A stretch of 64,000 nt of DNA from Sulfitobacter delicatus (GCF_900102535.1 NZ_FNBP01000002.1:523138-587137); one strand, 5' to 3'. Shown: positions 27,566 to 38,042, numbered from the stretch's first letter. The notes: generated by a model from the letters alone, not told the origin. Numbers and translations are program-made.

Positions 27566-29755
27566 TCAGTAAAAACTCTGCGGATCAATATCCACCGCCA
27601 GCCGCAAATCCCCCTTTAGCCGCAGCGCCCCGACCCACTTGCTCAGCGCCTCCTGCAACGCCACACTCTTATCCGCCTTTACCAACAACCGCACCCGATG
27701 CCGCCCCCGCACCCGCGCAATCGGCGCTGGCGCCGGGCCAAAGACCTGTGCCCCCACGGCCCTAAGCGGCCCATCATGCCGCGCCAGATAATTGCCCAGA
27801 TCAAAGACCGCCGCCGCATCACTGCCGCTCAGAATGATTCCCGCCATACGCCCATAAGGCGGCACCCCGGCCTGGCGGCGTTCCCCGGCTTCAGCGGCCC
27901 AGAACTTCTCCTCCTCACCCGCCAAAATCGCCCGGATCACCGGATGCTCTGGCTGATAGGTCTGCAAAAGCGCTGCCCCCGGCGCCTCGGCCCGGCCTGC
28001 GCGCCCGGCCACCTGCCGCATCAATTGAAAGGTCCGCTCCGCCGCACGCAGGTCCGAGCCGGTCAGCCCCAGATCGGCATCGATCACCCCCACCAAGGTG
28101 AGCTTGGGAAAGTTATGCCCCTTGGCCACCAACTGCGTGCCGATGATGATGTCCGCCGCCCCCTCGGCGATCCCCGCAATCTCGGCCTTGAGCGCCCGGG
28201 CCGAGCCATACATATCCGAACTCAAGGTCGCGATCCGCGCCTCGGGCCAAAGCGCCGTGGCCTCTTCGCCCAAGCGCTCCACCCCCGGTCCGATGGGCGC
28301 AAGCTTGCCCTCGACCTCGCAAGACGGGCAGGCCTCCGGCATCGGTTTGGTCTCGCCACATTGGTGGCAAACCAGACGCTTCAAGAACCGATGCTCCACC
28401 ATCCGCGCATCGCATTGGTCGCAACCGATCTGTTCACCACAGGCGCGGCACAGCGTGATCGGCGCATAGCCGCGACGGTTGATAAACAGCATCGCCTGCT
28501 CGCCACGCTCCAGCCGTGCATCGACCTCGCGTTTCATCTCGGCCGAGATCCACTTGTCGCCGGGCAACCCCGTCTGCCGCATGTCAATCGCGCCCATCTG
28601 CGGCATCACCGCCGGGCCAAAGCGCGAGGTCAGCTCCAAGCGACGGTACTTGCCCGCCTCGGCATTGGCCCAAGTCTCAAGGCTGGGCGTGGCACTGGCC
28701 AGCACCACCTGCGCGCCGCAGATCGAAGCGCGCAATACGGCCATATCGCGGGCATTATACAAGACCCCATCTTCCTGCTTGTAAGAGGTGTCATGCTCCT
28801 CATCGACAACGATCAGCCCGAGGTTCTGAAACGGCAGGAACAGTGCCGAGCGCGCGCCGATCACCAGTTGCGCATTGCCCTCACCCACCATGCGCCAAAT
28901 GCGGCGGCGCTCGGTCATGGTGACGCCGGAATGCCACTCGGCGGGCTTGGCGCCAAAGCGTTCCTCGACCCGGTCCAGAAACTGCTCGGTGAGGGCAATC
29001 TCGGGCAGCAGAACCAGCGCCTGCCGCCCGGACTCCACCGCCGCCGCCACGGCTTCGAGATAGACTTCGGTCTTGCCCGAGCCGGTGACCCCGCGTAGCA
29101 GGGTCGTGCCATAGCTCTCAGCCTTTATGCCCTCGCGCAGCACCGCCGCCGCCTTGGCCTGATCTTCGGTCAGTGCCTTTCCCGGCAATGACGGATCGAG
29201 CCGTCGAAACGGCAGATCGCGGGGGCTTTCTTCTTCGCGCACGGCGCCTTGGTCGACGAGGCCCTTGACCACCGACGAGGTCACTCCGGCCATCTCGGAC
29301 AGCTCCTTCAGCGTGAAGGCCAGATCGCCGTATTCCTCCAGCACCGCCATGACCCGCTGGCGCGCATCGGTCATACGGGTTGGCACCCCCTCGCCCGCCC
29401 GGTAAATCTTGCGCATCGAGGGCGGGTCGCCCAAGCCCGGTGCGCGGGTGGCCAGCCGCAGCATCGCGGGCAGCGGGGTCAGCGTATAGGCGGCGGAACG
29501 CAGCAAAAATTCGCGCATCTCGTCGCGCATCGGCGGCGCATCCAGCACCCGGATCACATGGCGCACTTTGTTGATGTCATAGTCGCCGGCCCCCGGCCCC
29601 CAGACCACGCCCATCACCTTGCGCGGGCCCAATGGCACCTCGACAAAGGCCCCGGCATGACAGCCCCCTTCGGGCGCACGGTAGTCCAGCGCACGGCCCA
29701 AAGGTTGGGTCGTCATCACCGAGAGCAACTCGCCATGATGGTAGAATTCAGCCAT
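27566..29755 (-). CDS. priA: Primosomal replication restart helicase PriA
   Basis: This 729-residue SF2 helicase has the Walker A GVTGSGKTEVYL, the DEEH box in LIVVDEEHDTSYKQED, and the PriA zinc-binding insertion with eight cysteines (LCRACGEQIGCDQCDARM and VCHQCGETKP...CPSCEVEG). PriA restarts stalled replication forks. The N-terminal 3'-DNA-binding domain is present. It is divergent from the aldolase gene, 122 bp away. Confidence 0.96.
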   Translation of the reverse strand: MAEFYHHGELLSVMTTQPLGRALDYRAPEGGCHAGAFVEVPLGPRKVMGVVWGPGAGDYDINKVRHVIRVLDAPPMRDEMREFLLRSAAYTLTPLPAMLRLATRAPGLGDPPSMRKIYRAGEGVPTRMTDARQRVMAVLEEYGDLAFTLKELSEMAGVTSSVVKGLVDQGAVREEESPRDLPFRRLDPSLPGKALTEDQAKAAAVLREGIKAESYGTTLLRGVTGSGKTEVYLEAVAAAVESGRQALVLLPEIALTEQFLDRVEERFGAKPAEWHSGVTMTERRRIWRMVGEGNAQLVIGARSALFLPFQNLGLIVVDEEHDTSYKQEDGVLYNARDMAVLRASICGAQVVLASATPSLETWANAEAGKYRRLELTSRFGPAVMPQMGAIDMRQTGLPGDKWISAEMKREVDARLERGEQAMLFINRRGYAPITLCRACGEQIGCDQCDARMVEHRFLKRLVCHQCGETKPMPEACPSCEVEGKLAPIGPGVERLGEEATALWPEARIATLSSDMYGSARALKAEIAGIAEGAADIIIGTQLVAKGHNFPKLTLVGVIDADLGLTGSDLRAAERTFQLMRQVAGRAGRAEAPGAALLQTYQPEHPVIRAILAGEEEKFWAAEAGERRQAGVPPYGRMAGIILSGSDAAAVFDLGNYLARHDGPLRAVGAQVFGPAPAPIARVRGRHRVRLLVKADKSVALQEALSKWVGALRLKGDLRLAVDIDPQSFY

Positions 29756-29877
29756 GTCCGCCGTATGCTCCGCCTCGCTTGTGGGAATTCAGGCTTTAAG
29801 CATCGCAGATCATGCGGTAAAGCCAAGGCAACCGATTGCCCCCCGAGCGATCACATTCCAGACCGGAAGGAAAGCCC

Positions 29878-30531
29878 ATGAAATTCTTCGTAGACACCGC
29901 CGAGATCGACGCCATTGCCGAACTCAATGACCTTGGCATGGTCGATGGTGTGACCACCAACCCCTCGCTGATCCTGAAATCGGGCCGCGACATTCTCGAA
30001 GTGACCAAGGAAATTTGTGACCTCGTCGATGGCCCGGTCTCGGCCGAGGTTGTGGCACTGGAAGCCGATGCGATGATCGCCGAAGGCCGCAAACTGGCCG
30101 AGATCGCCGACAACATCACCATCAAGCTGCCGCTGACATGGGACGGGCTGAAAGCCTGTAAGGTCCTGTCGGGCGAAGGCCATATGATCAACGTCACCCT
30201 GTGCTTCTCGGCCAACCAAGCGCTGATCGCGGCCAAAGCGGGTGCCACCTTCATCTCGCCCTTTATCGGGCGTCTGGATGACATCAACCTCGATGGCATG
30301 GATCTGATCCAAGACATCCGCATCATCTATGACAACTACGGCTTTGACACGCAGATCCTCGCCGCGTCGATCCGCAGCGTGAACCATGTGCTTGATGCTG
30401 CGCGCATTGGTGCCGACGTGATGACCGCGCCGCCGGAAGTGATCAAGAAGCTGGCCTCCCACCCGCTGACCGACAAGGGGCTGGAGCAGTTCATGGCGGA
30501 TTGGAAAAAGACCGGTCAGAAGATCATCTGA
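29878..30531 (+). CDS. fsa: Fructose-6-phosphate aldolase / transaldolase-like protein
   Basis: This 217-residue protein is the short transaldolase/FSA type: [22 protein letters not shown], the Schiff-base lysine K83 in [12 protein letters not shown], and [10 protein letters not shown]. Enzymes of this subfamily act as transaldolases or as fructose-6-phosphate aldolases, and sequence alone does not separate them. ATG 29878 follows an AAGGAAAG Shine-Dalgarno; the frame extends to 29836. A strong terminator follows the stop. Confidence 0.9.
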   Translation: MKFFVDTAEIDAIAELNDLGMVDGVTTNPSLILKSGRDILEVTKEICDLVDGPVSAEVVALEADAMIAEGRKLAEIADNITIKLPLTWDGLKACKVLSGEGHMINVTLCFSANQALIAAKAGATFISPFIGRLDDINLDGMDLIQDIRIIYDNYGFDTQILAASIRSVNHVLDAARIGADVMTAPPEVIKKLASHPLTDKGLEQFMADWKKTGQKII

Positions 30532-30554
30532 ACCGGCCTTTCTGAACGAATTAC

Positions 30555-30591
30555 AAACCCCCTCTGCCCAGGGCAGCGGGGGTTTTTCTTT
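30555..30591 (+). terminator. Terminator after the fsa gene
   Basis: An AACCCCCTCTGCCC / GGCAGCGGGGGTT hairpin is followed by TTTTTCTTT. It closes the fsa transcript and abuts the stop codon of the convergent nitrilase gene. Confidence 0.9.
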
Positions 30592-31510
30592 AGGCGGCTT
30601 CGCCTTCGACCGTCAGGTGATCGCCCGACCACAGACCGGGCCGCACTTCGGCTTCGGCGGCCCCAGCACGGATGCGGCGGCATTGGCCGACCGGGATCGC
30701 CACGGCCTGCAAAACCAAATCCGTGCCATGGGCCGCCGTCTGCGGCGGCAATGCTGCGTGCATCCCGTCCAGCGCGACCGAGACATCGCAGGGCAGATAG
30801 ACGCTCGCCCCGCCCACGCCGGTATCCTGCTGCCAAGGCGTCAGCGGTGCGCCGACGGCACCGACACAGCATACGGCGGTCTGCAACTCAATCGCCCGCG
30901 CCCGCGCACAGCTGAAGACACGGTTATAGCCGGTGATCATGTCAGTCTTGGCCGGGATGATCACCAGATCGAGGTCCAGCTCGCCCAGCTTCGACCAAAG
31001 CGCGGTGTATTCCGCGTCGAGACAGATCGCGATGACACAGCGCATGCCCTGCCACTCGAACACATTGATCCCCGTGCCCGCGATGGTCACGCCGCTGGCG
31101 CCATTGGCTTCAAGCGGTGTCAGGCTCAGCTTGTTCTGCACCTGCAAGCCACCATCGGGGGTCAGGAACCACGCTTGGTTCAGGTAACCTTCGGGCGCAT
31201 CGACTGAAGGAAAGGCCACCGGGAAGGTACCGGGCAGCAGGGCCACGCCTGTCTCGCGCACCATGCGGCGCATTTCGCCAAGCGCTTCGACAGCGGTCTG
31301 CGCCAGCCAGCCCAGTTGCTCATCGGCTGGCAGCCCCGCCGGGGCAAAGCTCAGCCACTGCGCGCAGCAAAACTCTGGCATCACCAACAGCGCAGCACCC
31401 CGCGTGGCAGCCTGTTGCAGGCGCGCCTCAACCCCGGCCAGCCAGCCCTGCAAAGAGTCTGGCGCAACCTGAAGATTGGCCGCCCAAAGATCGACGGAGA
31501 CATGTTCCAT
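30590..31510 (-). CDS. Nitrilase-family carbon-nitrogen hydrolase
   Basis: This 306-residue protein has the Glu-Lys-Cys triad of the superfamily: E46 in LLVMPEF, K127 in VQNKLSLTP and C163 in IAICLDAEY. Members hydrolyse amides or nitriles in the cytoplasm. It does not match one of the well-known substrate classes by eye. The start MEHVSVDLWAANLQV is preceded by GAGG. It stands alone; the 266-bp upstream spacer (31511-31776) shows a CCGCAT...ATGCGG palindrome at 31545-31564 and no gene. Confidence 0.88.
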   Translation of the reverse strand: MEHVSVDLWAANLQVAPDSLQGWLAGVEARLQQAATRGAALLVMPEFCCAQWLSFAPAGLPADEQLGWLAQTAVEALGEMRRMVRETGVALLPGTFPVAFPSVDAPEGYLNQAWFLTPDGGLQVQNKLSLTPLEANGASGVTIAGTGINVFEWQGMRCVIAICLDAEYTALWSKLGELDLDLVIIPAKTDMITGYNRVFSCARARAIELQTAVCCVGAVGAPLTPWQQDTGVGGASVYLPCDVSVALDGMHAALPPQTAAHGTDLVLQAVAIPVGQCRRIRAGAAEAEVRPGLWSGDHLTVEGEAA

Positions 31511-31776
31511 CTAAGAATTCCTCGCCCGGCACAGGCCCGAAGCACCGCATCCGGGGACATGCGGCGGGGCGTTCATGGCACGCGCAGCCTTCCGGCCAAA
31601 ATCCGCGTGTCGATGGGGGCCAACCCGCTTTGAACGCTTTTGTTCCGACGCACTTCGCTCTACATCCGCGAAACGCGAACTGGCACAAAGACCACAGGCC
31701 GCAGGACAACGCTTAATTTGGGGCAGATTTCGCCGCCCCACCATGCTATGACACCGCAAATCAAAAAGAGACGCAG

Positions 31777-32484
31777 ATGAGCAGCAGCCCTAAAATCGAC
31801 GACGCCCTGCGTGAGGCGATCATTTCCGCGCCGGATGTCATCCTTGACGACAGCGACGTGATGCAGGCCTTGATTGCGGCCAATGAGAAGGCAATGGGCG
31901 GCAATATCGTCGACCTGCGCGGCATCGCGATGGAGCGGCTTGAGACGCGGCTTGACCGGCTGGAGGACACCCACCGCAGCGTCATCGCCGCGGCTTATGA
32001 AAACCTCGCCGGGACCAATCAGATCCACCGTGCGATCCTGCAAATGCTGGACCCGGTGGAGTTCGAAACCTTCCTGCGCAATCTCGGCGGCGAAGTGGCT
32101 GACATCCTGCGCGTTGACGCGGTGAAACTGGTGTTGGAGTCGGTGCAAAACGACAATGATCCGGCGGTGCAGCGTTTGGGCGATGTGCTGACCGTGGCCG
32201 AGCCGGGCTTCATCGACGACTACCTCAGCCAAGGGCGGGGCGGCATGGTGCGGCAGGTGACGTTGCGCGCCTTGCAGGATGGCTCCGAAGCACTTTACGG
32301 CACCAAAGCGGGTTGGATTCGCTCTGAGGCATGTCTGAAACTCGATTTCGGCGCGGGCCGCCTGCCCGGCCTGCTGGTGATGGGCGCGGAAGACCCGCAT
32401 ATGTTCGGGCCGCAGCAAGGCACCGATCTGCTCACTTTCTTTACCGGCGTGCTGGAACGCTCGATGCGCCGCTGGCTGTCTTGA
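31777..32484 (+). CDS. DUF484 family protein
   Basis: This 235-residue protein has the DUF484 form: a helical N terminus (NIVDLRGIAMERLETRLDRL) and a GAF-like C-terminal domain (DAVKLVLESVQND...LLVMGAEDPHMFGPQQGTDLL). DUF484 genes usually precede xerC, as here, where the stop codon overlaps the xerC TTG start. The protein's biochemistry is unknown; a supporting role to chromosome dimer resolution is only inferred from gene order. Confidence 0.88.
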   Translation: MSSSPKIDDALREAIISAPDVILDDSDVMQALIAANEKAMGGNIVDLRGIAMERLETRLDRLEDTHRSVIAAAYENLAGTNQIHRAILQMLDPVEFETFLRNLGGEVADILRVDAVKLVLESVQNDNDPAVQRLGDVLTVAEPGFIDDYLSQGRGGMVRQVTLRALQDGSEALYGTKAGWIRSEACLKLDFGAGRLPGLLVMGAEDPHMFGPQQGTDLLTFFTGVLERSMRRWLS

Positions 32485-33425
32485 GCGAGAAGGCCAATCC
32501 GCTTCTGATCAGCCCCGCGGCGCGGGATGCGTTACAGACGTGGCTGGATCACCAGCGCGCGCTCAAGGGTGCGGCGGAAAACACGGTGACGGCCTATCAG
32601 GGCGATGTGACCGAGTTCCTGTCCTTTATGACCCTGCACAAGGGCGACAGCCAAGGCCTTGGCGCACTGGCCAAAATCACCATCAGCGACATGCGCGCAT
32701 GGATGGCCAGCACGCGCAGCGGCGGGGTCGGCTCACGCTCGGTCGCACGCAAGCTCTCGGCGGTCAAAGCCTTTTACCGCTGGCTGGCCGAACGCGAGGG
32801 GTTCGAGCCCACCGCCGTGCTGCTGACCCGCTCGCCTAAGTTTCAGAAGAAACTGCCGCGCCCGCTGGCCGAAGACGCCGCCCGCGCCCTAATCGATTGC
32901 GTCGAAACGCAAGCCCGTGCACCGTGGGTCGCTTCACGGGATATGGCCGTGCTGACCCTGCTCTGGGGCTGCGGCCTGCGGATTTCCGAGGCACTGGCAC
33001 TCAAGGGCGGCGACGCGCCCCTGCCCGACACGCTGCGGATCGTCGGCAAGGGCGGCAAAGAACGTGTCGTGCCAGTCCTGCCCGCCGCCAAACGCGCTGT
33101 GGCCAATTACCTCGCCGCCTGCCCCTACCCGCAGGAGAAGGACGCGCCCCTGTTCCGCGCCATTCGCGGCGGGCCGCTGAACGCACGGTCGGTGTCGCAG
33201 GTCATGGCCGATGCGCGGATGCAGCTTGGCCTGCCCGCTACCGCCACACCCCACGCGATGCGCCACAGCTTTGCCACCCATCTGCTCGACGCGGGCGGCG
33301 ATCTGCGGGCGATCCAAGAACTGCTGGGCCATGCCTCGCTCTCGACCACACAGGCCTATACCGCCGTCGACACCGCACGGCTGATGGAGGTCTATAACAA
33401 CGCCCACCCCAAGGCGGGCCGCTGA
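32481..33425 (+). CDS. xerC: Tyrosine recombinase XerC
   Basis: This 314-residue recombinase has the full catalytic set: R167 (CGLRISEALAL), K190 (GKGGKERVVPV), H258 and R261 (HAMRHSFATHLL), H284 (LLGHASLSTT) and Y293. The SAM-like N-terminal domain covers about residues 15-105. XerC/XerD resolve chromosome dimers at dif. The TTG start at 32481 overlaps the DUF484 stop (TTGA); the ATG-initiated frame from 32331 lies inside DUF484. The housekeeping context argues against a phage integrase. Confidence 0.94.
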   Translation: MSEKANPLLISPAARDALQTWLDHQRALKGAAENTVTAYQGDVTEFLSFMTLHKGDSQGLGALAKITISDMRAWMASTRSGGVGSRSVARKLSAVKAFYRWLAEREGFEPTAVLLTRSPKFQKKLPRPLAEDAARALIDCVETQARAPWVASRDMAVLTLLWGCGLRISEALALKGGDAPLPDTLRIVGKGGKERVVPVLPAAKRAVANYLAACPYPQEKDAPLFRAIRGGPLNARSVSQVMADARMQLGLPATATPHAMRHSFATHLLDAGGDLRAIQELLGHASLSTTQAYTAVDTARLMEVYNNAHPKAGR

Positions 33426-33531
33426 TCCCCTTGCGCCCGGCGCGCCAATCGCCATATTGGGTCCAAGCGAGGACGACCTCCCCCCTTTGGGAAAACACTC
33501 GGGACGACCCGACGAACTCCGGGACCGCCCC

Positions 33532-33960
33532 ATGCGCAAAACCTCCGACCGCATCCGCCACGCCATCAGTTTTGAAGTCTTGGCGCTTTTGATCGTCACG
33601 CCGATGGGTGCTTGGCTATTTGATAAGCCGCTCCAAGAGATCGGCGTCGTCACCGTGGTCAGCGCCAGCATCGCGACGGCGTGGAACTACGTCTATAACC
33701 TCGGTTTTGACCACGGGATGAAACGCCTACGCGGTACGGTGCAAAAGACGGTGCCGATCCGGGTGCTGCACGCCGTTACTTTTGAAGTCGGGCTGCTCTT
33801 CGTCCTGATGCCCTTCATCGCATGGTATCTGGGCGTCTCGCTGATGGAGGCATTCTTGATCGACGTGAGCTTTGCCGTCTTCTACCTGATCTACGCCTTC
33901 GTGTTTAACTGGGTCTACGACGTGGTCTTCCCCGTGCCGGAAACCGCCCCTCAGTCCTGA
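33532..33960 (+). CDS. PACE family efflux transporter
   Basis: This 142-residue membrane protein has four transmembrane segments made of two tandem bacterial transmembrane pair domains, each beginning with a [14 protein letters not shown] / [14 protein letters not shown] stretch and containing an NxxY(N) motif ([24 protein letters not shown]). The PACE family includes AceI, which exports chlorhexidine and other biocides. The native substrate is unknown, probably a polyamine-like compound. ATG 33532 is preferred over 33457. Its end overlaps meaB by 10 bp on the other strand. Confidence 0.9.
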   Translation: MRKTSDRIRHAISFEVLALLIVTPMGAWLFDKPLQEIGVVTVVSASIATAWNYVYNLGFDHGMKRLRGTVQKTVPIRVLHAVTFEVGLLFVLMPFIAWYLGVSLMEAFLIDVSFAVFYLIYAFVFNWVYDVVFPVPETAPQS

Positions 33961-34931
33961 TCGCTGCGCAGGCGGCGCACGAACTCTGCCGCCGCCTCTG
34001 CCGGGTCTCGCGCGCCGTCGGCCACCGCGTCACTGAGGCGGTGCAGATCGTCCCGCGCCTGCGGTGTTTCCATCTGCGCCAGCAGGCGTTGCTTCACATC
34101 CTGCTCAAACCAATAGCGCGCCTGCGCGGCCCGGGTGCGGTCCCAAAACCCATTCTCGCGCCGCCAGCCGATCAACTCTTGCAAGGCGGTCCAAGTCTCA
34201 TCGAGCCCATGTTCTTCCAAGGCCGACACAGCCGTCGCACGCGGGTAGCCTTCCGGATCTTGCGGCCGCTTGCGCAGCAGACGCAGCGCTCCGGCATAGT
34301 CGGCGCGGGTGCGGGCGGCGGTGGATTTCAGATCGCCGTCCGCCTTGTTGATGACGATGAGGTCGGCAATTTCCATGATGCCCCGCTTCACCCCCTGCAA
34401 CTCGTCACCGCCCGCAGGGGCCAGCAGCAGCACGAAGGCGTCCGACATCTCGGCCACCACGGTCTCGGACTGGCCCACGCCCACGGTCTCGATCAGCACC
34501 ACGTCAAACCCCGCCGCCTCACAAAGCCGTACCGCCTCGCGCGAGCGGCGCGCCACGCCGCCCAAATGCGTCTGGCTGGGCGAGGGTCGGATAAAGGCTT
34601 TTGGCTCGCGGCTCAGTCGGTCCATCCGCGTTTTGTCACCTAGGATCGACCCGCCCGAACGTGTCGAACTGGGGTCCACCGCCAGCACCGCCACGCGTTT
34701 GCCCTGCCCCGTCAGCATCATGCCAAAGCTTTCGATGAAAGTGGATTTCCCCACCCCCGGCGTGCCCGACAGGCCAATCCGCAGCGCTTGCCGGTCCGTG
34801 GGCAGCTTCGTCAGTAGTTCCGCAGCCGCCGCACGGTGATCCGCACGGCCCGATTCCACCAGCGTGATCGCCCGCGCCAGCGCGCGGCGCTCGCCTGCTA
34901 TGATGCCCTTGGCCAGATCGTCGATATCCAT
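33951..34931 (-). CDS. meaB: Methylmalonyl-CoA mutase-associated GTPase MeaB
   Basis: This 326-residue G3E-family GTPase has the P-loop GTPGVGKS at residues 56-63, LAVDPSS, the [10 protein letters not shown] switch, and NKADGD. MeaB protects and loads cobalamin for methylmalonyl-CoA or related mutases. The mutase gene itself is not in the window. It is divergent from hrpB (80 bp) and convergent with the PACE gene. Confidence 0.95.
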   Translation of the reverse strand: MDIDDLAKGIIAGERRALARAITLVESGRADHRAAAAELLTKLPTDRQALRIGLSGTPGVGKSTFIESFGMMLTGQGKRVAVLAVDPSSTRSGGSILGDKTRMDRLSREPKAFIRPSPSQTHLGGVARRSREAVRLCEAAGFDVVLIETVGVGQSETVVAEMSDAFVLLLAPAGGDELQGVKRGIMEIADLIVINKADGDLKSTAARTRADYAGALRLLRKRPQDPEGYPRATAVSALEEHGLDETWTALQELIGWRRENGFWDRTRAAQARYWFEQDVKQRLLAQMETPQARDDLHRLSDAVADGARDPAEAAAEFVRRLRSDQD

Positions 34932-35011
34932 GGCCCAACTTTTGCGGGGGCGGCGCGGAATTGTCCATCCCCACCCTTGGCGCGGCGGCCGCTTTGCCCG
35001 ATAACCGCCCC

Positions 35012-37435
35012 ATGTCCAACGCTGATTTCGCCCTGCCCATCGACGCCGTTCTGCCCGACGTGATCACCGCCCTGCGCGACAGGGGCCGCGTCGTGCTACA
35101 AGCGCCCCCGGGCGCGGGCAAGACCACACGAGTGCCGCTGGCGATGCTGGACGCAGGCCTGACCCAAGGCCGCATCCTGATGCTGGAGCCGCGCCGCCTC
35201 GCCGCACGCGCCGCCGCCGCACGCATGGCCGACAGCTTAGGCGAAGAGACCGGCCAGACCGTCGGTTTTCGGGTGCGCGGGGCCTCTGCCGTGTCGAAAA
35301 ACACCCGCATCGAAGTCGTCACCGAAGGCATCCTGACCCGCATGTTGCAAGACACCCCCGACCTGCCCGGCGTCGGCGCGGTGATCTTTGACGAATTCCA
35401 CGAACGCTCGCTGAACGCCGATCTGGGCCTCGCACTCTGCCTCGAAGTCGCGGGTGCGCTGCGGGACGACCTGCTGCTCGTCGCCATGTCCGCCACGCTC
35501 GACGCCGCCCCGGTGGCGGAATTGATGGAAGCGCCGATCGTGACCTCCGAGGGCCGCAGTTTTGACGTGGAGCCGCGCTGGCTCGACAAGCCGATGGGCA
35601 AGCAGCGGTTGGAGAATGCGGTGGCCGACCTGACGCTAAAGGCACTCAACGAGGCCCCCGGCTCGGCGCTGGTTTTTCTGCCCGGTGAGGGCGAGATCCG
35701 GCGGGTGGAGGCGCTCTTGAGCGCGACCTTGCCAGATGACTGCACCTTGGCCCCACTCTTCGGCGCGCTGGATTTCAAGGCCCAGCAAGCCGCCATCGCC
35801 CCCGCCCGCACGGGCCGCAAGGTGGTGCTGGCGACCTCCATCGCTGAGACCTCACTCACCATCGAAGGCATCCGCATCGTGGTCGACGCAGGCCGCTCGC
35901 GCCGGGCGCTGTTCGACCCCTCCTCGGGCATGTCGCGGCTGGTGACCGAACGCGTCACCCGCGCCGAAGCCACCCAACGCGCAGGCCGCGCCGGGCGGCT
36001 GGACGCGGGCGTGGCTTACAAGCTCTGGACCCGCGGCGAAGAGGGCGCGCTCGCCGCCTTCCCTCCGGCCGAGATCGAGGCCGGAGACCTCACCGGCTTT
36101 GCGCTCGAACTGGCGCTTTGGGGCGCGCAGGCGGATGAGTTGAGCTTTGTCACCCCGCCCCATGCTGGGCGTTTGGCCGAGGCGCAGTCGGTGTTGCAGA
36201 TGCTGGGCGCGCTGGACGATGCGGGTCGGATCACTGCGCATGGTAGGACGCTGGCCAAGCTGCCACTGCACCCGCGCTTGGCGCATATGGTCGCCCGCGG
36301 CGGGCCCCGCGCACCGCTGCTCGCCGCGCTTTTGGCCGAGCGCGACCCGATGCGCGGTGCCCCCGTCGATCTGTCGCTGCGAATGGATGCGCTGGCCGGA
36401 AAACGCACCGCCGCCGCGCCCCATGCCCCGACGCTGGCGCGGATCAAATCCGAGGCCAAGCGGCTGAGCCGGATGACAAAGGGCGTCGGGCCGGACGGTT
36501 TGGGCGTGCTGGCCGCCTTGGCCTATCCCGACCGTGTCGGCTTGCGCCGCAAGGGTGAGGCCCCGCGCTATGTATTGTCGGGCGGCAAAGGCGCGATTTT
36601 GCCTGAGACTGACCCGATGGCCGGCGCGCGGTTGCTGGTGGCGACCGATCTTGACGGTGACCCGCGTGAGGCGCGGATACGGCAGGCCACGCTGATCACT
36701 GATGCTGAGCTGCGAGAGACCTTTGGGGAGCAAATCCACTGGCAGGACGTCTGCCTCTGGTCGCGCCGCGAGGGTCGCGTGCTGACCCGGCGGCAGGAAG
36801 TTTTCGGTGCGCTGGTGCTGGAGGACCGCACCTGGCCCGATGCGCCTGCCGATGCGGTCGCTGTCGCGATGCTCGACGGTGTGCGACAACTGGGGCTGAA
36901 GCCAGGCAAAGCCGCGGCGCTGTTTCTGGCCCGCGCCCGGCTCATGTCTGCGCCCTTCCCCGACTTCTCTGACGCTCACCTGATGGAAACGCTGGACGAT
37001 TGGCTGCTGCCGCATCTCGCGGGGGTCCGCAGCACGGGCGATTGGAAGGGGTTTGACCTGACGCCGGCCCTAAAGGCGCGGCTCACGTGGGAGCAGCAAC
37101 AAGAGCTTGACCGCGCCGCCCCCGCGCATTTCGAAACCCCGCTGGGGCGGCGCGTGGCGATTGACTACAGCGGCGACCAACCCGGCATTTCCCTGCGCCT
37201 GCAAGAGATGTTCGGCGTCTCGCGGCATCCCACTGTGGGCGGCCAACCGCTGCAAGTCACCCTGCTGTCCCCCGCCCAGCGCCCGGTGCAGGTGACGATG
37301 GACATTCCGGGCTTCTGGGCCAGTTCCTATGCCGATGTGCGCAAGGACATGCGGGGCCGCTATCCGCGTCACCCGTGGCCCGAAGACCCGACGGTGGCCG
37401 ACCCGACGCTGCGCGCCAAACCCCGCGGGACTTGA
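35012..37435 (+). CDS. hrpB: ATP-dependent helicase HrpB
   Basis: This 807-residue DEAH-type helicase has Walker A APPGAGKT at residues 31-38, the DEFH box at 127-130, [14 protein letters not shown], and [20 protein letters not shown]. The HrpB C-terminal domain follows (about 640-807). Its cellular role is poorly known; it is an RNA helicase relative of HrpA. ATG 35012 ([16 protein letters not shown]) is preferred; the frame starts at 34961. Confidence 0.93.
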   Translation: MSNADFALPIDAVLPDVITALRDRGRVVLQAPPGAGKTTRVPLAMLDAGLTQGRILMLEPRRLAARAAAARMADSLGEETGQTVGFRVRGASAVSKNTRIEVVTEGILTRMLQDTPDLPGVGAVIFDEFHERSLNADLGLALCLEVAGALRDDLLLVAMSATLDAAPVAELMEAPIVTSEGRSFDVEPRWLDKPMGKQRLENAVADLTLKALNEAPGSALVFLPGEGEIRRVEALLSATLPDDCTLAPLFGALDFKAQQAAIAPARTGRKVVLATSIAETSLTIEGIRIVVDAGRSRRALFDPSSGMSRLVTERVTRAEATQRAGRAGRLDAGVAYKLWTRGEEGALAAFPPAEIEAGDLTGFALELALWGAQADELSFVTPPHAGRLAEAQSVLQMLGALDDAGRITAHGRTLAKLPLHPRLAHMVARGGPRAPLLAALLAERDPMRGAPVDLSLRMDALAGKRTAAAPHAPTLARIKSEAKRLSRMTKGVGPDGLGVLAALAYPDRVGLRRKGEAPRYVLSGGKGAILPETDPMAGARLLVATDLDGDPREARIRQATLITDAELRETFGEQIHWQDVCLWSRREGRVLTRRQEVFGALVLEDRTWPDAPADAVAVAMLDGVRQLGLKPGKAAALFLARARLMSAPFPDFSDAHLMETLDDWLLPHLAGVRSTGDWKGFDLTPALKARLTWEQQQELDRAAPAHFETPLGRRVAIDYSGDQPGISLRLQEMFGVSRHPTVGGQPLQVTLLSPAQRPVQVTMDIPGFWASSYADVRKDMRGRYPRHPWPEDPTVADPTLRAKPRGT

Positions 37436-37464
37436 AAGAGAAAGCGCGCCCGAAAGGGGCGCGC
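37433..37464 (-). terminator. Possible terminator after msrB
   Basis: On the minus strand GCGCGCCCC-TTTC-GGGCGCGC is followed by TTTCTCTTTC, 25 bp after the msrB stop. The T run is interrupted, so termination strength is uncertain. Confidence 0.55.
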
Positions 37465-37488
37465 GTCAGGGTTTCGATGCGGTGTAGG

Positions 37489-37971
37489 TTAGGCCGCCGC
37501 GAAGGTCAGTGAGACGCCATTGATGCAATGCCGCTTGCCTGTCGGCTCTGGCCCGTCGTCAAAGACATGGCCCAGATGGCTGCCACAACGGTCGCAATGG
37601 ACCTCGGTGCGGCGGATGAAGAACGAATTGTCGGGCATCGTCTCAACGGCATTGTCGAGGGGCTGATAGAAACTCGGCCAACCGGTCCCGCTTTTGAACT
37701 TGGTCGCGGCATCATAAAGCGGCTGATCGCAGCCTTTGCAGTTAAAGGTGCCGGGGCGGGTCTCGTCATTCAGCGGGCTGGTGAAGGCCCGCTCGGTATC
37801 GCCCTCGCGCATCACGGCATACTCAATGTCGCTCAGCATCGCGCGCCATTCAGCTTCGGTGCGGGTGACTTCAAAGTTGCCCTCTACATAGGCGGCGGCA
37901 GCGGTGCGCGCGCCCAGTCCGACGGCGGCAGCGCCCCAAAGGCTCGATGTCAGAAAATGACGTCTGTTCAT
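37489..37971 (-). CDS. msrB: Tat-exported methionine (R)-sulfoxide reductase MsrB
   Basis: This 160-residue protein begins with a twin-arginine signal (MNRRHFLTSSLWG, to AAAA near residue 27) and continues as a full MsrB domain. Zinc-binding pairs are C78/C81 and C126/C129, GTGWPSF is at 95-101, and the catalytic cysteine is C149 in RHCINGVSL. It should reduce methionine-R-sulfoxide in periplasmic proteins. It lies 71 bp after the fasciclin gene, across an 11-bp perfect hairpin, in an ECF sigma-controlled neighbourhood. The frame extends upstream to 38022 but the Tat start is convincing. Confidence 0.92.
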   Translation of the reverse strand: MNRRHFLTSSLWGAAAVGLGARTAAAAYVEGNFEVTRTEAEWRAMLSDIEYAVMREGDTERAFTSPLNDETRPGTFNCKGCDQPLYDAATKFKSGTGWPSFYQPLDNAVETMPDNSFFIRRTEVHCDRCGSHLGHVFDDGPEPTGKRHCINGVSLTFAAA

Positions 37972-38001
37972 GGTGTTTCCTCCGTCAGGGTGGGCGGTGA
38001 G

Positions 38002-38030
38002 GCGGGCCGATGAAGAACACATCGGCCCGC
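38002..38030. repeat. Perfect 11-bp hairpin between the fasciclin gene and msrB
   Basis: GCGGGCCGATG (38002-38012) pairs exactly with CATCGGCCCGC (38020-38030) around a 7-nt loop. No T run follows on the minus strand. It could be a partial terminator or an RNA stabiliser that sets different levels for the two genes. Confidence 0.65.
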
Positions 38031-38042
38031 GTGGCTTAGGTC

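Noticed and set aside
27698..29098. A 466-residue open frame antisense to priA
   Set aside because: PriA is complete with zinc cysteines and helicase motifs; the antisense frame is a composition artefact.
32481..33425. Tyrosine recombinase as a phage or island integrase
   Set aside because: The DUF484 partner, normal XerC length and absence of attachment sites, tRNA or phage genes fit housekeeping XerC.
35852..37015. A 387-residue open frame antisense to hrpB
   Set aside because: It lies wholly within hrpB, which is intact, and shows no domain.
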